Assembly: GCA_964533705.1 (NCBI GenBank)
Contig: CAZHMN010000028.1
Location: 1-33,167, forward strand
Direction of reading: 5' to 3'
Length of the DNA: 33,167 bases
DNA from: CAZHMN01 sp964533705
Lineage (GTDB): Bacteria > Electryoneota > B3-LCP
Shown: positions 7,572 through 14,724 of the stretch, one piece after another
How positions within the stretch are numbered: the stretch's first letter is position 1
How the letters are laid out: each line of letters opens with the position of its first letter
The notes under the pieces: model-generated
Database searches by the model: none
The model's input: only the letters and a program-made list of their open reading frames with translations
What the model was told of the DNA's origin: nothing
Translations under genes and position numbers: made by a program

Positions 7572-7603
7572 CCGCAGGGGCGTTCAATTAGACGCCCCCG
7601 CGG
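7572..7603. other. GC-rich hairpin downstream of the receiver gene
   Basis: CCGC-A-GGGGCGT (7572-7583) pairs with ACGCCCC-C-GCGG (7592-7603), giving 11 base pairs with a single A/C mismatch around an 8-base loop. It lies 33 bases after the receiver gene's stop. No immediate T run follows on the - strand, although one occurs about ten bases later. It may protect the mRNA end or act as a first terminator stem. Confidence 0.5.
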
Positions 7604-7636
7604 AACTGCCTCTTCGGCTTAGATTAAATCGTAGGG

Positions 7637-8083
7637 TTACACGCCCTCGCCTGACCGCTTAACCCCACTATCCCCACCTTCCATGCCCAGCATCCCGAAC
7701 ACGACATCTCCCAGCTCCCTCAGGGTGATCGGCTTCTTTAAGATGGCATCGGGTTGTGGATCGGCGTTACGGCGCACCGTTTCCTCCACCAGACCGCTCA
7801 GGATAACCACCATGATTTCGGGGTGTCGCCGCTTGACCTCCCTCACGAGATCGTATCCGTCCATGCCCGGCAGACTGACATCCGTTAGAATCAAATCCGG
7901 TGCGGCCCTCCCGGAATTCAGATATTCCAAAGCGCTGCGGCCATCCGTGACAGCCACGACGCAGCAGGCGTGCTCAGAGAGAAACTTGTCCAGTAGATTC
8001 CGCAGACTGGGTTCGTCTTCAACCACCAGTACGCGCCGGCGTGATCGTTTCCCCTCTTCCATCTTTTTCATTGAATTTGTCAA
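7637..8083 (-). CDS. Single-domain response regulator receiver (CheY-like)
   Basis: This cytoplasmic signalling protein consists of one receiver domain and a short charged tail, with no output domain. The acidic pocket is V-E-D-E near residue 22, the phosphoacceptor is the Asp in LILTDVSLPGMDG, the conserved Ser is in VVILSG, and the Lys is in ILKKP. The first in-frame start is TTG at 8083, two bases from the stop of the upstream lipoprotein gene; ATG codons at 8071 and 8062 are alternatives and no start has a convincing ribosome-binding site. Close spacing suggests co-transcription with the lipoprotein gene, an odd pairing. No histidine kinase is in the window, so its partner is encoded elsewhere. 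Confidence 0.9.
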   Translation of the reverse strand: MTNSMKKMEEGKRSRRRVLVVEDEPSLRNLLDKFLSEHACCVVAVTDGRSALEYLNSGRAAPDLILTDVSLPGMDGYDLVREVKRRHPEIMVVILSGLVEETVRRNADPQPDAILKKPITLRELGDVVFGMLGMEGGDSGVKRSGEGV

Positions 8084-8085
8084 AT

Positions 8086-9417
8086 TTATCGGGTGTCCGG
8101 TCTGCGTAAAAGACTTTCCGTTATGGGAATTTGAAGAGAAGGTTCGATGTTTTCTCCGAAAAAGGCCTCACCGCGAGGGATGGCCTCCGGCTTTAGCCAG
8201 CGGCCGCTCGATGGATTCGAACCACTCGAAGGGTATTCAGGTTCAACGTAAACTTCCAGGCACCATTCCCACTGCCATATGGGATCAACCTGCAGCATTG
8301 TGGGGCTCCATTGCCAGGCCAGAAAGGAATGTCCCGCCGGATAAGTGCTGTAAAAATAGGGATCCGGATTGATGTCGGGATAGGCATCAATCTGAAGATA
8401 TCCCACGCAGAAGGCGTCCATGTTAAGGGGCCAATCCACGGTCCATTCATTCCAGCCCGGAACCGGATTAAGGGTTGGCGTACCGTAGCGAATATCGTTC
8501 AGGTCCGGCCAGAGCCATCCCTGATCGTAAATTGCCCCCCAGCAGGCAATTTGAATCTCATCCCAGGCGGTGATGTATGTATGGAAGGCGGCTCGTATGC
8601 GCTTTATTCTGAAACTGCCCCAGTCTTCCGGGCGGTAAAATAGGACGATAAAGTAATAGTCTTCCGGCATGGCATTGTAATAGCTATCGACCTGGTAGCA
8701 ATACGAGAGCCATCCTCCTTCCTGGGGTGCATTGAAGGCAAGAATGGTAATCTCGCCGCTTCCTCCATTGGAATCAACAGTTAACAGCGACTGAATTTCG
8801 CCCTCAGGAGCATTCTCCCGGTCGATATTCACGGATACCGTAGTCTGATCTGCGGTCATCCCCGATTCCGGTGAAACGGTGATAAAGGTATCTTCAACCG
8901 ATATGTTCCACTCGAGCGTGTCGCCCCCGGTATTGTGAATAATGACCTCCCGCGACGTCTCCAAATCGCCGAAATCCAGAAACTCCGGCAGCTCTCCCAA
9001 AACCGGTTCATCCGATTGATCCGCCAGAACCGTTAAGAGTAACTCACCATCGTTGGAGCTCAAATGGACAATCCCTTGATTCTCGCCAGAATTCAGCAAA
9101 TCCCTATCGAGTCCTAAGACCACGATCTCGGAGGCCGAAGCCTGCAATGTTCCCTCAGCGCTGGAGGGATCAATCCAGGCGGGATAACTCAGGAAGGTCC
9201 ACTCCAGGGTGCCGCCGCCCGTGTTATAAATAATGAGTTCCCTCTGCAGCCCGGCCAATCCGAAATCCAGGGTGTCATCGGAAACGCCGAGGAGGGGCAC
9301 TCCCGGCTCGGGGCCGGTGGAATCGCCATCAATGATATCCCCACAGCCGGCCAAAAGGCAACAGACGACAACCAGCCCAACAAAGTGTGTCTTGCTATCC
9401 TGACTCATTTTGAGCAA
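8086..9417 (-). CDS. Lipoprotein with two BACON/Ig-like domains
   Basis: The N terminus is a lipoprotein signal (HFVGLVVVCCLLAGC, lipid-bearing Cys25), so the protein is anchored in a membrane facing the periplasm or the outside. Two related domains follow: about 45-135 ('LDFGLAGLQRELIIYNTGGG', 'WTFLSYPAWIDPSSAEGTL') and about 140-230 ('LDFGDLETSREVIIHNTGGD', 'ISVEDTFITVSPESG'). Their pattern of FG ... NTGGxTLEW ... SPxSG resembles BACON domains of surface carbohydrate-acting proteins. Residues 240-443 are Trp/Tyr-rich and not recognised; they may be a binding domain. The start could be TTG at 9417, preceded by GGAAG nine bases away, or ATG at 9408. The receiver gene follows after two bases. 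I see no catalytic motif. Confidence 0.8.
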   Translation of the reverse strand: MLKMSQDSKTHFVGLVVVCCLLAGCGDIIDGDSTGPEPGVPLLGVSDDTLDFGLAGLQRELIIYNTGGGTLEWTFLSYPAWIDPSSAEGTLQASASEIVVLGLDRDLLNSGENQGIVHLSSNDGELLLTVLADQSDEPVLGELPEFLDFGDLETSREVIIHNTGGDTLEWNISVEDTFITVSPESGMTADQTTVSVNIDRENAPEGEIQSLLTVDSNGGSGEITILAFNAPQEGGWLSYCYQVDSYYNAMPEDYYFIVLFYRPEDWGSFRIKRIRAAFHTYITAWDEIQIACWGAIYDQGWLWPDLNDIRYGTPTLNPVPGWNEWTVDWPLNMDAFCVGYLQIDAYPDINPDPYFYSTYPAGHSFLAWQWSPTMLQVDPIWQWEWCLEVYVEPEYPSSGSNPSSGRWLKPEAIPRGEAFFGENIEPSLQIPITESLLRRPDTR

Positions 9418-9544
9418 TATATTGTACTTCCAATTGAATTACAAGCGATTTTGGGGCTAGAAACAAAAATTTCATAATCTAAATTTGATCTGGTCATCTG
9501 ATCCACCTCATCCCTGCGGCGATCACGAGAATCCCATATATGCC

Positions 9545-10639
9545 TCAGGGACGATCCTGGATGACCATAATTCGCCTGCCGTTTTTCAACCTATCCTGCC
9601 CGTGGATGATCAAACGATCACCTTTCCTTAGACCCTTGTCAATGATGATATTATGACCCACCTCAGGCCCAAGGACAACGTGGCGTCGCACCGCAAATTC
9701 GGCTTTGCTGTCCGTTAAAAAAACCGAGGCCTCGCCACCCTGCCGATCCACCAGCGCATCCTTCGGAATCAGAACCGCCTTCATCGTCCGCTTCCCGGTG
9801 ATGGTAGCGCTGATGCGCTCCCCGATTGTTATAGCACCCCCCGGATTTTCAAACAAAATATCCGCCGAAAACGGCAACCCTGTTACGGATTCAGACATGC
9901 CCTTGGACTGGACGACACCATCCAGTGGTAATCCCACTTCCTCCAGGGTGGTAACGATGGCTGAATCGCCTTCCTCGATGAAGTAATAATCCCTTTCAGC
10001 CAATCCAACTCTGGCAATTGCCTGAGGATCAATATTCGCCAGGAGGACGACCGGCTGGCCGACTTCGACCGTATCGCCCACCGAGACAAACCAATCGATA
10101 ACTCGACCACCCACCGGTGCGATGAGGTAGGCACGTGCCAAATCTTCTTTAGCTGCAAAATAAGCCTTCCGCAGCGAAGCCAGTCTTCGATCCGCTTCCT
10201 CATATTCACCCCTGCTGACCCTCCCTTCTCTATACCACCTTTCCAGCATAATCATGCCCTGTCGAGCTTCGATTAAGGCCAGGCCAGTTTTCACCCAGGT
10301 TTGAATCAGCGGGCTGCTCTCCACGGCAGCGAGCGTATCGCCTTCGCCAACTTTTCTCCCTTTCGGAGAGAAAATTGCCTTGACTCGCCCGCCGGCCATG
10401 AAAGCCAATCTCCGCTGACTAAGTGGGTAAACAACCCCTTCGCAGAGAGTCGGCCGTGTAACAGGCTCCGCGAAAATCCGACTCGTGATGACAGGAACAG
10501 GAGCATTCGCTTCGCTGCTGTTTTCCTGATCTCTATCCCTGCAGGCTGCTAAGATAAAGCAGAAGAAAAAACAGATGATCTGCAAGCGACGCAGTGGAAT
10601 TTTCACCTTCTCTGTAATTGTTGAAACACGAAATCCCAA
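9545..10639 (-). CDS. Periplasmic adaptor (membrane fusion) lipoprotein, HlyD/AcrA-like
   Basis: This is an adaptor subunit linking an inner-membrane pump to an outer-membrane channel. It has a lipoprotein signal (LQIICFFFCFILAAC), a lipoyl-like half near residue 75-110 ('GGRVKAIFSPKGRKVGEGDT'), a short helical hairpin (about 112-165), the second lipoyl half ('YLIAPVGGRVIDWFVSVGDT'), a beta-barrel ('ATITGKRTMKAVLIPKDALV') and a membrane-proximal domain ending at 'GLRKGDRLIIHGQDRLKNG'. All are standard for RND-type adaptors. The helical hairpin is short. The start is uncertain: the TTG at 10639 puts the lipid Cys at residue 33, whereas GTG at 10606 would put it at 22, which is more usual. No RND or MacB-type pump and no TolC-like gene is adjacent, so it is an orphan here. 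Confidence 0.85.
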   Translation of the reverse strand: MGFRVSTITEKVKIPLRRLQIICFFFCFILAACRDRDQENSSEANAPVPVITSRIFAEPVTRPTLCEGVVYPLSQRRLAFMAGGRVKAIFSPKGRKVGEGDTLAAVESSPLIQTWVKTGLALIEARQGMIMLERWYREGRVSRGEYEEADRRLASLRKAYFAAKEDLARAYLIAPVGGRVIDWFVSVGDTVEVGQPVVLLANIDPQAIARVGLAERDYYFIEEGDSAIVTTLEEVGLPLDGVVQSKGMSESVTGLPFSADILFENPGGAITIGERISATITGKRTMKAVLIPKDALVDRQGGEASVFLTDSKAEFAVRRHVVLGPEVGHNIIIDKGLRKGDRLIIHGQDRLKNGRRIMVIQDRP

Positions 10640-10677
10640 AGGGATGCCTTCGGCACGATCAAGGGATCGGTCGTCTA

Positions 10678-10706
10678 AAGGTAAAGCATTTCGCGGAAAA
10701 AGTCAA
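10678..10706 (-). promoter_or_regulatory. Candidate sigma-70 promoter for the adaptor gene
   Basis: On the - strand TTGACT (10706-10701) and TACCTT (10683-10678) are 17 bases apart. The -35 is good and the -10 matches three of six consensus positions. Start of transcription would be near 10671, which precedes both possible start codons of the adaptor gene. Confidence 0.35.
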
Positions 10707-10867
10707 GTCCCATCCGACGTCCCGCTCTTAATTTACCAAGGTACGCCGGGTGCAAAAGACCAATCGCCGGAACAACGAAGGCGACTTCTGAGTAAAGCAG
10801 ACATAATCGAGAATCACAGTTCAATCCCAAGCAATGAGATGTTCCTCTCGAGAAAAATGGGTCGCAT

Positions 10868-12022
10868 TTGAACTCTATCGTTGGTAGATTGAAGGGGTTT
10901 GGCGGGGAAGCTTGGGCCTGGATGTCCTACGACTTCGCCAATTCTGCATTCGCCACTTCCATCACGGCCGTCATCTTTAACAAGTACTACGCCGGAGTCA
11001 TCGCCGGTGGGCCGCAAGGCACCGATTTTCATCTCTTCGGGCGCGCCTTTAATCTACCGGGAGCTTCACTCTTCCAGCTATCCATCTTCTTCGGTACGAT
11101 TCTCACCATCCTCTTAAGCCCCTTCTTAGGTATTTACGCAGATCTATCCGGCAAGAAAAAGAAGCTACTGATTTGGGTCACGGCGGTCGGAGGAATCAGC
11201 ACGGCCGGCCTCGCTTTCATAGGGCCGGGAGATGCCATAGCCGGCGGCATTCTCTACGGAATCGCCCTTTGTATGTTTCTCCTGGCACTAAACTTCTACA
11301 ACGCCTTCCTTCCCCAGATCTGTAAACCCAGGGACATCGGCCTGGTTTCCGGGTTTTCATGGGCAATTGGTTACATCGGCGGCGGCTTATGCCTCCTGCT
11401 GAATTTGATCATGCTTGAAAAACCCGAACTTCTGGGTTTCGAACCNNNNNNNNNNNNNNNNNNNNNNNNNNNNNNNNNNNNNNNNNNNNNNNNNNNNNNN
11501 NNNNNNNNNNNNNNNNNNNNNNNNNNNNNNNNNNNNNNNNNNNNNGGATCGTTGATTACGCTCTTTCTTTTAGTGCAGTTTACGGCCTTTCCGGGCGCCA
11601 TCCTGTTCGGCTTCCTGGTTGACCGGATCGGCAACAAAAAAGCTCTGAGCCTGGCATTGTGCATCTGGATGCTGGCCTTAGTGTGGGTTTACAACCTGGG
11701 ATACCTGCTCGATCCCGTCACGGAATTCCACTTCGCCGCAGTCATGGTGGGACTGGTGTTGGGCGGCAGCCAGGCTGCAGCTCGATCCCTATTCGCTTCA
11801 TTCACCCCCCCCCAACGTTCTGCTGAATTCTTCAGCTTTTACGGAGTGGCGGGCCGGTTGGCTTCTCTCATGGGCCCCTTATCTTTTGCCGCCGTCAACA
11901 TCGCCACCCGCAGTTTGCGCCACGCCATCATTGCCATGCTCATCTTCTTTTTAGTCGGATTGATAATCCTGACGCGCATCAACGAAGCCGAAGGCATACG
12001 GAGTGCCGAGCAGAACGGCTGA
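10868..12022 (+). CDS. UMF1/Atg22-like MFS transporter, interrupted by an assembly gap
   Basis: This is an inner-membrane permease of the UMF1 branch of the major facilitator superfamily. The opening 'AWMSYDFANSAFATSITAVI' is characteristic, followed by typical MFS segments ('GIYADLSGKKKKLLIWVTA' for loop 2-3, 'GYIGGGL' in TM5-6) and, after the gap, 'GFLVDRIGNKKALSLAL' for loop 8-9 and 'GGSQAAARSLFASFTPP'. One hundred N at 11446-11545 fall after about TM6. The frame continues across them, but 100 N is a conventional placeholder, so the true length is unknown; relatives are usually 420-470 residues against 384 here, so more than 100 bases are probably missing. The start is TTG at 10868 without a clear ribosome-binding site. 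The substrate is unknown. Confidence 0.85.
   Translation: MNSIVGRLKGFGGEAWAWMSYDFANSAFATSITAVIFNKYYAGVIAGGPQGTDFHLFGRAFNLPGASLFQLSIFFGTILTILLSPFLGIYADLSGKKKKLLIWVTAVGGISTAGLAFIGPGDAIAGGILYGIALCMFLLALNFYNAFLPQICKPRDIGLVSGFSWAIGYIGGGLCLLLNLIMLEKPELLGFEXXXXXXXXXXXXXXXXXXXXXXXXXXXXXXXXXXGSLITLFLLVQFTAFPGAILFGFLVDRIGNKKALSLALCIWMLALVWVYNLGYLLDPVTEFHFAAVMVGLVLGGSQAAARSLFASFTPPQRSAEFFSFYGVAGRLASLMGPLSFAAVNIATRSLRHAIIAMLIFFLVGLIILTRINEAEGIRSAEQNG
11446..11545. other. Assembly gap (100 N)
   Basis: Exactly 100 N interrupt the MFS gene. This is the common placeholder for a scaffold join of unknown size, so distances and the reading frame across this point are not measured. Confidence 0.99.
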
Positions 12023-12056
12023 TGACCCCTTACGCCCAAATTATTTCAACCTGTTA

Positions 12057-12085
12057 TTGACAAAGAGATTATGATGCCGTATATT
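12057..12085 (+). promoter_or_regulatory. Strong sigma-70 promoter for the second receiver gene
   Basis: TTGACA (12057-12062) and TATATT (12080-12085) are separated by exactly 17 bases. This is the best sigma-70 match I found. Transcription would begin near 12092, giving a leader of about 29 bases before the ATG at 12121. It lies just after the MFS stop, so the receiver gene has its own promoter. Confidence 0.75.
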
Positions 12086-12120
12086 TTTCTCGAGTACCAA
12101 TAATTCAACCGAGAAACCGA

Positions 12121-12495
12121 ATGATCCCCAGCCGCATTCTCATCGTTGACGATGAAGTTGAAATCTGCAAACTGCTGAATGATTTTCTCAAAAATCAAGG
12201 CTACGAGACCTTTACGGCAACGACCGGTGAAGAAGCATTGCGCCTGGTAAAGGAAGCCCGACCTCACCTCATGCTGCTGGACATCCGCATGCCCGAAATG
12301 GGCGGAGTTGAAATCCTGCGCCAAGTCCGCTCCTTCGACCACGAGATCGGCATCATCATGATCACCGGTTACCACGACGTCGAAATCGCCCAGGAAGCAT
12401 TGAAACTGGGCGCCTCAGATTTTGTCACCAAACCGATTGATTTGACCTACCTCGAGACTTCGGTCCGAGTCAAGATCAAGACCATGCTCGCCTGA
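12121..12495 (+). CDS. Single-domain response regulator receiver (CheY/Spo0F-like)
   Basis: The whole 124-residue protein is one receiver domain. The acidic pair lies in LIVDDE near residue 10, the phosphoacceptor Asp in LMLLDIRMPEMGG, the conserved Thr in IIMITG and the Lys in FVTKPID. It has no DNA-binding or enzymatic output, so it must work through a partner protein or in a phosphorelay. It is transcribed from a strong promoter at 12057-12085 and appears monocistronic. It is distinct from the receiver at 7637-8083: MPEMGG and KPIDLTYLE here, against LPGMDG and KPITLRELG there. No kinase is encoded nearby. Confidence 0.95.
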   Translation: MIPSRILIVDDEVEICKLLNDFLKNQGYETFTATTGEEALRLVKEARPHLMLLDIRMPEMGGVEILRQVRSFDHEIGIIMITGYHDVEIAQEALKLGASDFVTKPIDLTYLETSVRVKIKTMLA

Positions 12496-12896
12496 AACGA
12501 ACCCGGGTTACAATCAACCTGACCGCACACCCACTATATATTCTTACATCGCAATTCCCCCAAAACGAGGGAATCCCTCCACTATAACACATGATATGGT
12601 ATAATGCCGGAATAAATGTAGCAGTCTTTGTGTACTTTAAATTCTTTAGAAAATCCTTGAAAACCGAAAAATAGTTATATATCATTCTACCTAAATCTGG
12701 AAACGCCTTATGTCCTCATGGATTAGGCAGTCTCTCGCTGTGCATTCCATCCCGACAATTGATTGCATTGAGCGTTGAAAAATGCGACCTTCTATTTATT
12801 TCATCATTGCCTGAGAACCCTAAGAATTGTTAATAACGATACCGGGCCGTTCTCGAAGTTACGGAGAAACAACCTGAACATGATGGAAAAAAGCAA
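12496..12896 (+). other. 401-base intergenic region upstream of the propeller-like gene
   Basis: I see no convincing gene here. It holds a 10-base palindrome AACCCGGGTT (12500-12509), a weak ATTCCC/GGGAAT stem (12554-12574) that could end the receiver transcript, a sigma-70-like promoter (12657-12685), then a leader of about 200 bases ending in a six-codon frame (12880-12900) that overlaps the next start. Confidence 0.5.
12657..12685 (+). promoter_or_regulatory. Sigma-70-like promoter for the propeller-like gene
   Basis: TTGAAA (12657-12662) and TATCAT (12680-12685) are 17 bases apart, each matching five of six consensus positions. Transcription would start near 12692 and give an unusually long leader of about 205 bases before the ATG at 12897. 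Confidence 0.5.
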
Positions 12897-12900
12897 ATGA
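12880..12900 (+). other. Six-codon upstream frame overlapping the next start
   Basis: ATG ATG GAA AAA AGC AAA TGA: the stop TGA overlaps the ATG of the propeller-like gene at 12897 in the ATGA configuration. A GGAGA lies about 12 bases upstream. It may be a translated leader that couples initiation of the main gene, or a chance arrangement. Confidence 0.3.
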
Positions 12901-14363
12901 TTCGTATGCGCTGGCTCAATCTCGCGGCAATCGTGGCATGTTGCTCTTTCAATGCCTTAACACAGCACTTGATTTGGACACAACCCCACACCTTCGGCGG
13001 CGAAGGCGATGATTTCGGTTACAGTATCGAACCAACCGCTGACGGTGGATTTATAGTCGCCGGTATCACAGCCTCTTATGGTGCTGGCGAGAGGGACGTT
13101 TGGCTCCTCAAATTCAATTCAAATGGCTTCAAGGAATGGGATCGCACCTTCGGAACAGACTATGATGACATGGGCCGTTTCGCCTGCCAGACGACAGATG
13201 GCGGCTATATCATCACCGGCATGACTCAATCGGCTCCCGGCGATAACGATGACCTCTGGTTAATCAAAACGGACACAGACGGCGAAGTATTATGGAGTCA
13301 GCGTTATGGAGGGGATGGTAACGAATTAGGAAGCCACGTTCTCCAGACGGTTGATGGCGGATTTATCGTCGTCGGACGCACCCAATCATTCGGCAACGGA
13401 GGATACGATATTTGGCTGATCAAAACCTCATCGAACGGTCGCATGCAGTGGGATTATACGTTCGGAAGCAGCGGGAATGATTACGGATACTGGCTGGAGC
13501 GGGCTCCTGACGGCGGTTATGTGATCGCCGGATACACAGAATCCTTAAGTTCTAAGAAGGCTGATATCTGCCTGATCAAAACCGATGCTCAAGGCCAGCA
13601 GCAGTGGACGCGCTTCTTCGGAGGTGATGAAGATGATTTCGGTGCCAGTGTAAAGTCAACCCGCGACGGTGGTTACGTTATCGCCGGGGAAACGCACTCC
13701 TTCGGACAAGGGAATGGAGATGCCTGGCTCATCAAAACCGACCTCCAGGGTCAGGAGGAATGGAACCGAACTTTCGGCGGTGCTGGAAATGAGGGCGTCT
13801 ATCCTGTCCTCCAAACGAATGATGGCGGTTTTATCGTGGCGGGTTGGACCGAATCATTCGGTGCTGGTGAAACGGACATCTGGCTCATCAAAACGGATGC
13901 CTTCGGCAACGGAATTTGGAATAATTCTTTCGGCGGCGCCGGCCTCGATTGGGGTCTGGGAGCCCAGCAAACGACGATGGGCACGTACGTTATCACGGGA
14001 TTTCAATACAAAGACGAAAATCAGGGGTATGACTTGATGCTGATTTTCGGCGAGGTCGTGGAAGGCAGTCCCCCCAATCCCGGTGGCAGCATCCTACCGA
14101 CTAGCTTCAACCTCTACCCTCCCCATCCTAACCCCTTTAACGATCAGACCGTAATTGCCTTCGATCTACCGATGGCGACGACGCTCAACCTTGAACTCTA
14201 CGATCTACTGGGGCAGAGGGTATCCGTAGTGGCTCGAGGAAACTACAATGCTGGGACCCATCGAGCATTCATCAATGCAGAAAATTTATCCTCAGGGGTT
14301 TACTTTATCCTTCTTAGAGCGGGAAATCAATCCTTCGTGCAACGCTGCTTCTTGCTTCGATAG
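12897..14363 (+). CDS. Secreted seven-repeat beta-propeller-like protein with a T9SS-type sorting domain
   Basis: After an N-terminal signal (about 1-23) seven consecutive repeats of about 51 residues run from residue 31 to about 385. Each follows the pattern FGGxGxDxGxxV, then DGGFIVAGxTxSFG, then DIWLIKTDxxGxxxW. Seven such blades fit a closed seven-bladed propeller; the seventh is the most degenerate ('MGTYVITGFQY', 'YDLMLIFGEV'). From about residue 399 to 488 the C terminus is a sorting domain of the type A class: 'HPNPFNDQTVIAFDLP', 'LELYDLLGQRV', 'SSGVYFILLRAG' and a basic end, QRCFLLR. By family knowledge such domains direct export across the outer membrane by a type IX-like system, with attachment or release at the surface. 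The ligand is unknown. It is preceded by a long leader and its own promoter. Confidence 0.88.
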   Translation: MIRMRWLNLAAIVACCSFNALTQHLIWTQPHTFGGEGDDFGYSIEPTADGGFIVAGITASYGAGERDVWLLKFNSNGFKEWDRTFGTDYDDMGRFACQTTDGGYIITGMTQSAPGDNDDLWLIKTDTDGEVLWSQRYGGDGNELGSHVLQTVDGGFIVVGRTQSFGNGGYDIWLIKTSSNGRMQWDYTFGSSGNDYGYWLERAPDGGYVIAGYTESLSSKKADICLIKTDAQGQQQWTRFFGGDEDDFGASVKSTRDGGYVIAGETHSFGQGNGDAWLIKTDLQGQEEWNRTFGGAGNEGVYPVLQTNDGGFIVAGWTESFGAGETDIWLIKTDAFGNGIWNNSFGGAGLDWGLGAQQTTMGTYVITGFQYKDENQGYDLMLIFGEVVEGSPPNPGGSILPTSFNLYPPHPNPFNDQTVIAFDLPMATTLNLELYDLLGQRVSVVARGNYNAGTHRAFINAENLSSGVYFILLRAGNQSFVQRCFLLR

Positions 14364-14430
14364 GGCAAAAACCCAAAGCTAAATAGTGTGACTTGTCAGG
14401 AAACGGTTGCGCCAAATTGGGGGTGTATCT

Positions 14431-14448
14431 ATCGCATGCCTATGCGAT
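14431..14448. other. Short perfect hairpin after the propeller-like gene
   Basis: ATCGCAT (14431-14437) and ATGCGAT (14442-14448) form a 7-bp stem with a 4-base loop, 68 bases after the stop. No T run follows on either strand, so it is not a clear intrinsic terminator. Confidence 0.4.
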
Positions 14449-14512
14449 GATCATATGCGGAGTGCAAGTAGATTTTAGAGGTGATTAGCCGCTGGTTGGA
14501 AATTGCGCCTCT

Positions 14513-14671
14513 TTAGGACTTAGAGGCTTCTGAGGTCTCCTCCTTTAAAAAATCGGAGATGGATTCTCCCATAATCGCTTCATTATAGGAGTAATCTCCT
14601 TCAACACTCTCATCGCTGGCAAAACGGTACTCGAGGATTTCCTCGCTTTCCGTGCTTTTTTCAGAATTCAT
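14513..14671 (-). CDS. Small acidic protein of 52 residues, unknown function
   Basis: A short frame of 53 codons runs from ATG at 14671 to TAA at 14513. It begins MNSEKSTESEEILEYRF and ends EETSEASKS. About a quarter of its residues are Asp or Glu, it is Ser-rich, and it has no signal peptide, membrane segment or Cys, so it should be cytoplasmic and possibly disordered. The case for a real gene is the spaced ribosome-binding site AAAGGA six bases before the ATG together with a sigma-54-like promoter about 40 bases upstream in the right orientation. I do not recognise it; an adaptor, anti-sigma-like or peptide-precursor role is possible but unsupported. Neighbours on both sides run on the opposite strand, so it stands alone. 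Confidence 0.55.
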   Translation of the reverse strand: MNSEKSTESEEILEYRFASDESVEGDYSYNEAIMGESISDFLKEETSEASKS

Positions 14672-14708
14672 AGCCAATCCTTTACGTTGATCTCCTGAAA
14701 GACAATAC

Positions 14709-14724
14709 GCAAATCGAGTGCCAA
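14709..14724 (-). promoter_or_regulatory. Sigma-54-like (-24/-12) promoter for the small acidic gene
   Basis: On the - strand the bases read TTGGCACTCGATTTGC followed by G. TTGGCAC and TTGC are five bases apart and the GG and GC elements are exactly 10 bases apart, matching the RpoN consensus at 10 of 12 defined positions. Transcription would start near 14698, 27 bases before the ATG at 14671. Confidence 0.5.

Larger units (their letters stand above)
7167..7636. other. 470-base intergenic region with hairpins and a promoter-like element
   Basis: No convincing gene is visible. Reading 5' to 3' on the + strand it holds a sigma-54-like element for the - strand (7250-7265), a 15-base inverted repeat with one mismatch (7453-7467 against 7552-7566), a strong - strand terminator between the two arms (7469-7492), a small CCAC-TTC-GTGG hairpin (7530-7540), and a GC-rich stem (7572-7603). 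The open frame from 7392 to 7622 runs straight through these structures and has no ribosome-binding site, so I do not treat it as a gene. Confidence 0.6.

Noticed and set aside
7392..7622. A 76-codon + strand open frame in the 470-base gap
   Set aside because: It runs through the terminator and the GC-rich hairpin, has no ribosome-binding site, and its Arg-rich composition is that of a chance frame.
9438..9466. A possible promoter TTGTTT-17-TGTAAT on the - strand before the BACON-like lipoprotein
   Set aside because: The -35 is weak, and the predicted transcript start would fall on the GGAAG ribosome-binding site of the TTG start.
10739..10754. A third sigma-54-like match upstream of the MFS gene (AGGTACGCCGGGTGCA)
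   Set aside because: Only 9 of 12 defined positions match, a level expected many times by chance here, and the start codon is about 115 bases away.
13000..13950. The regular DNA-level repeats of the propeller gene as a possible CRISPR or satellite array
   Set aside because: The periodicity is about 153 bases, diverged at the DNA level, and fully explained by protein blades in one continuous frame. No CRISPR array was seen anywhere in the window.
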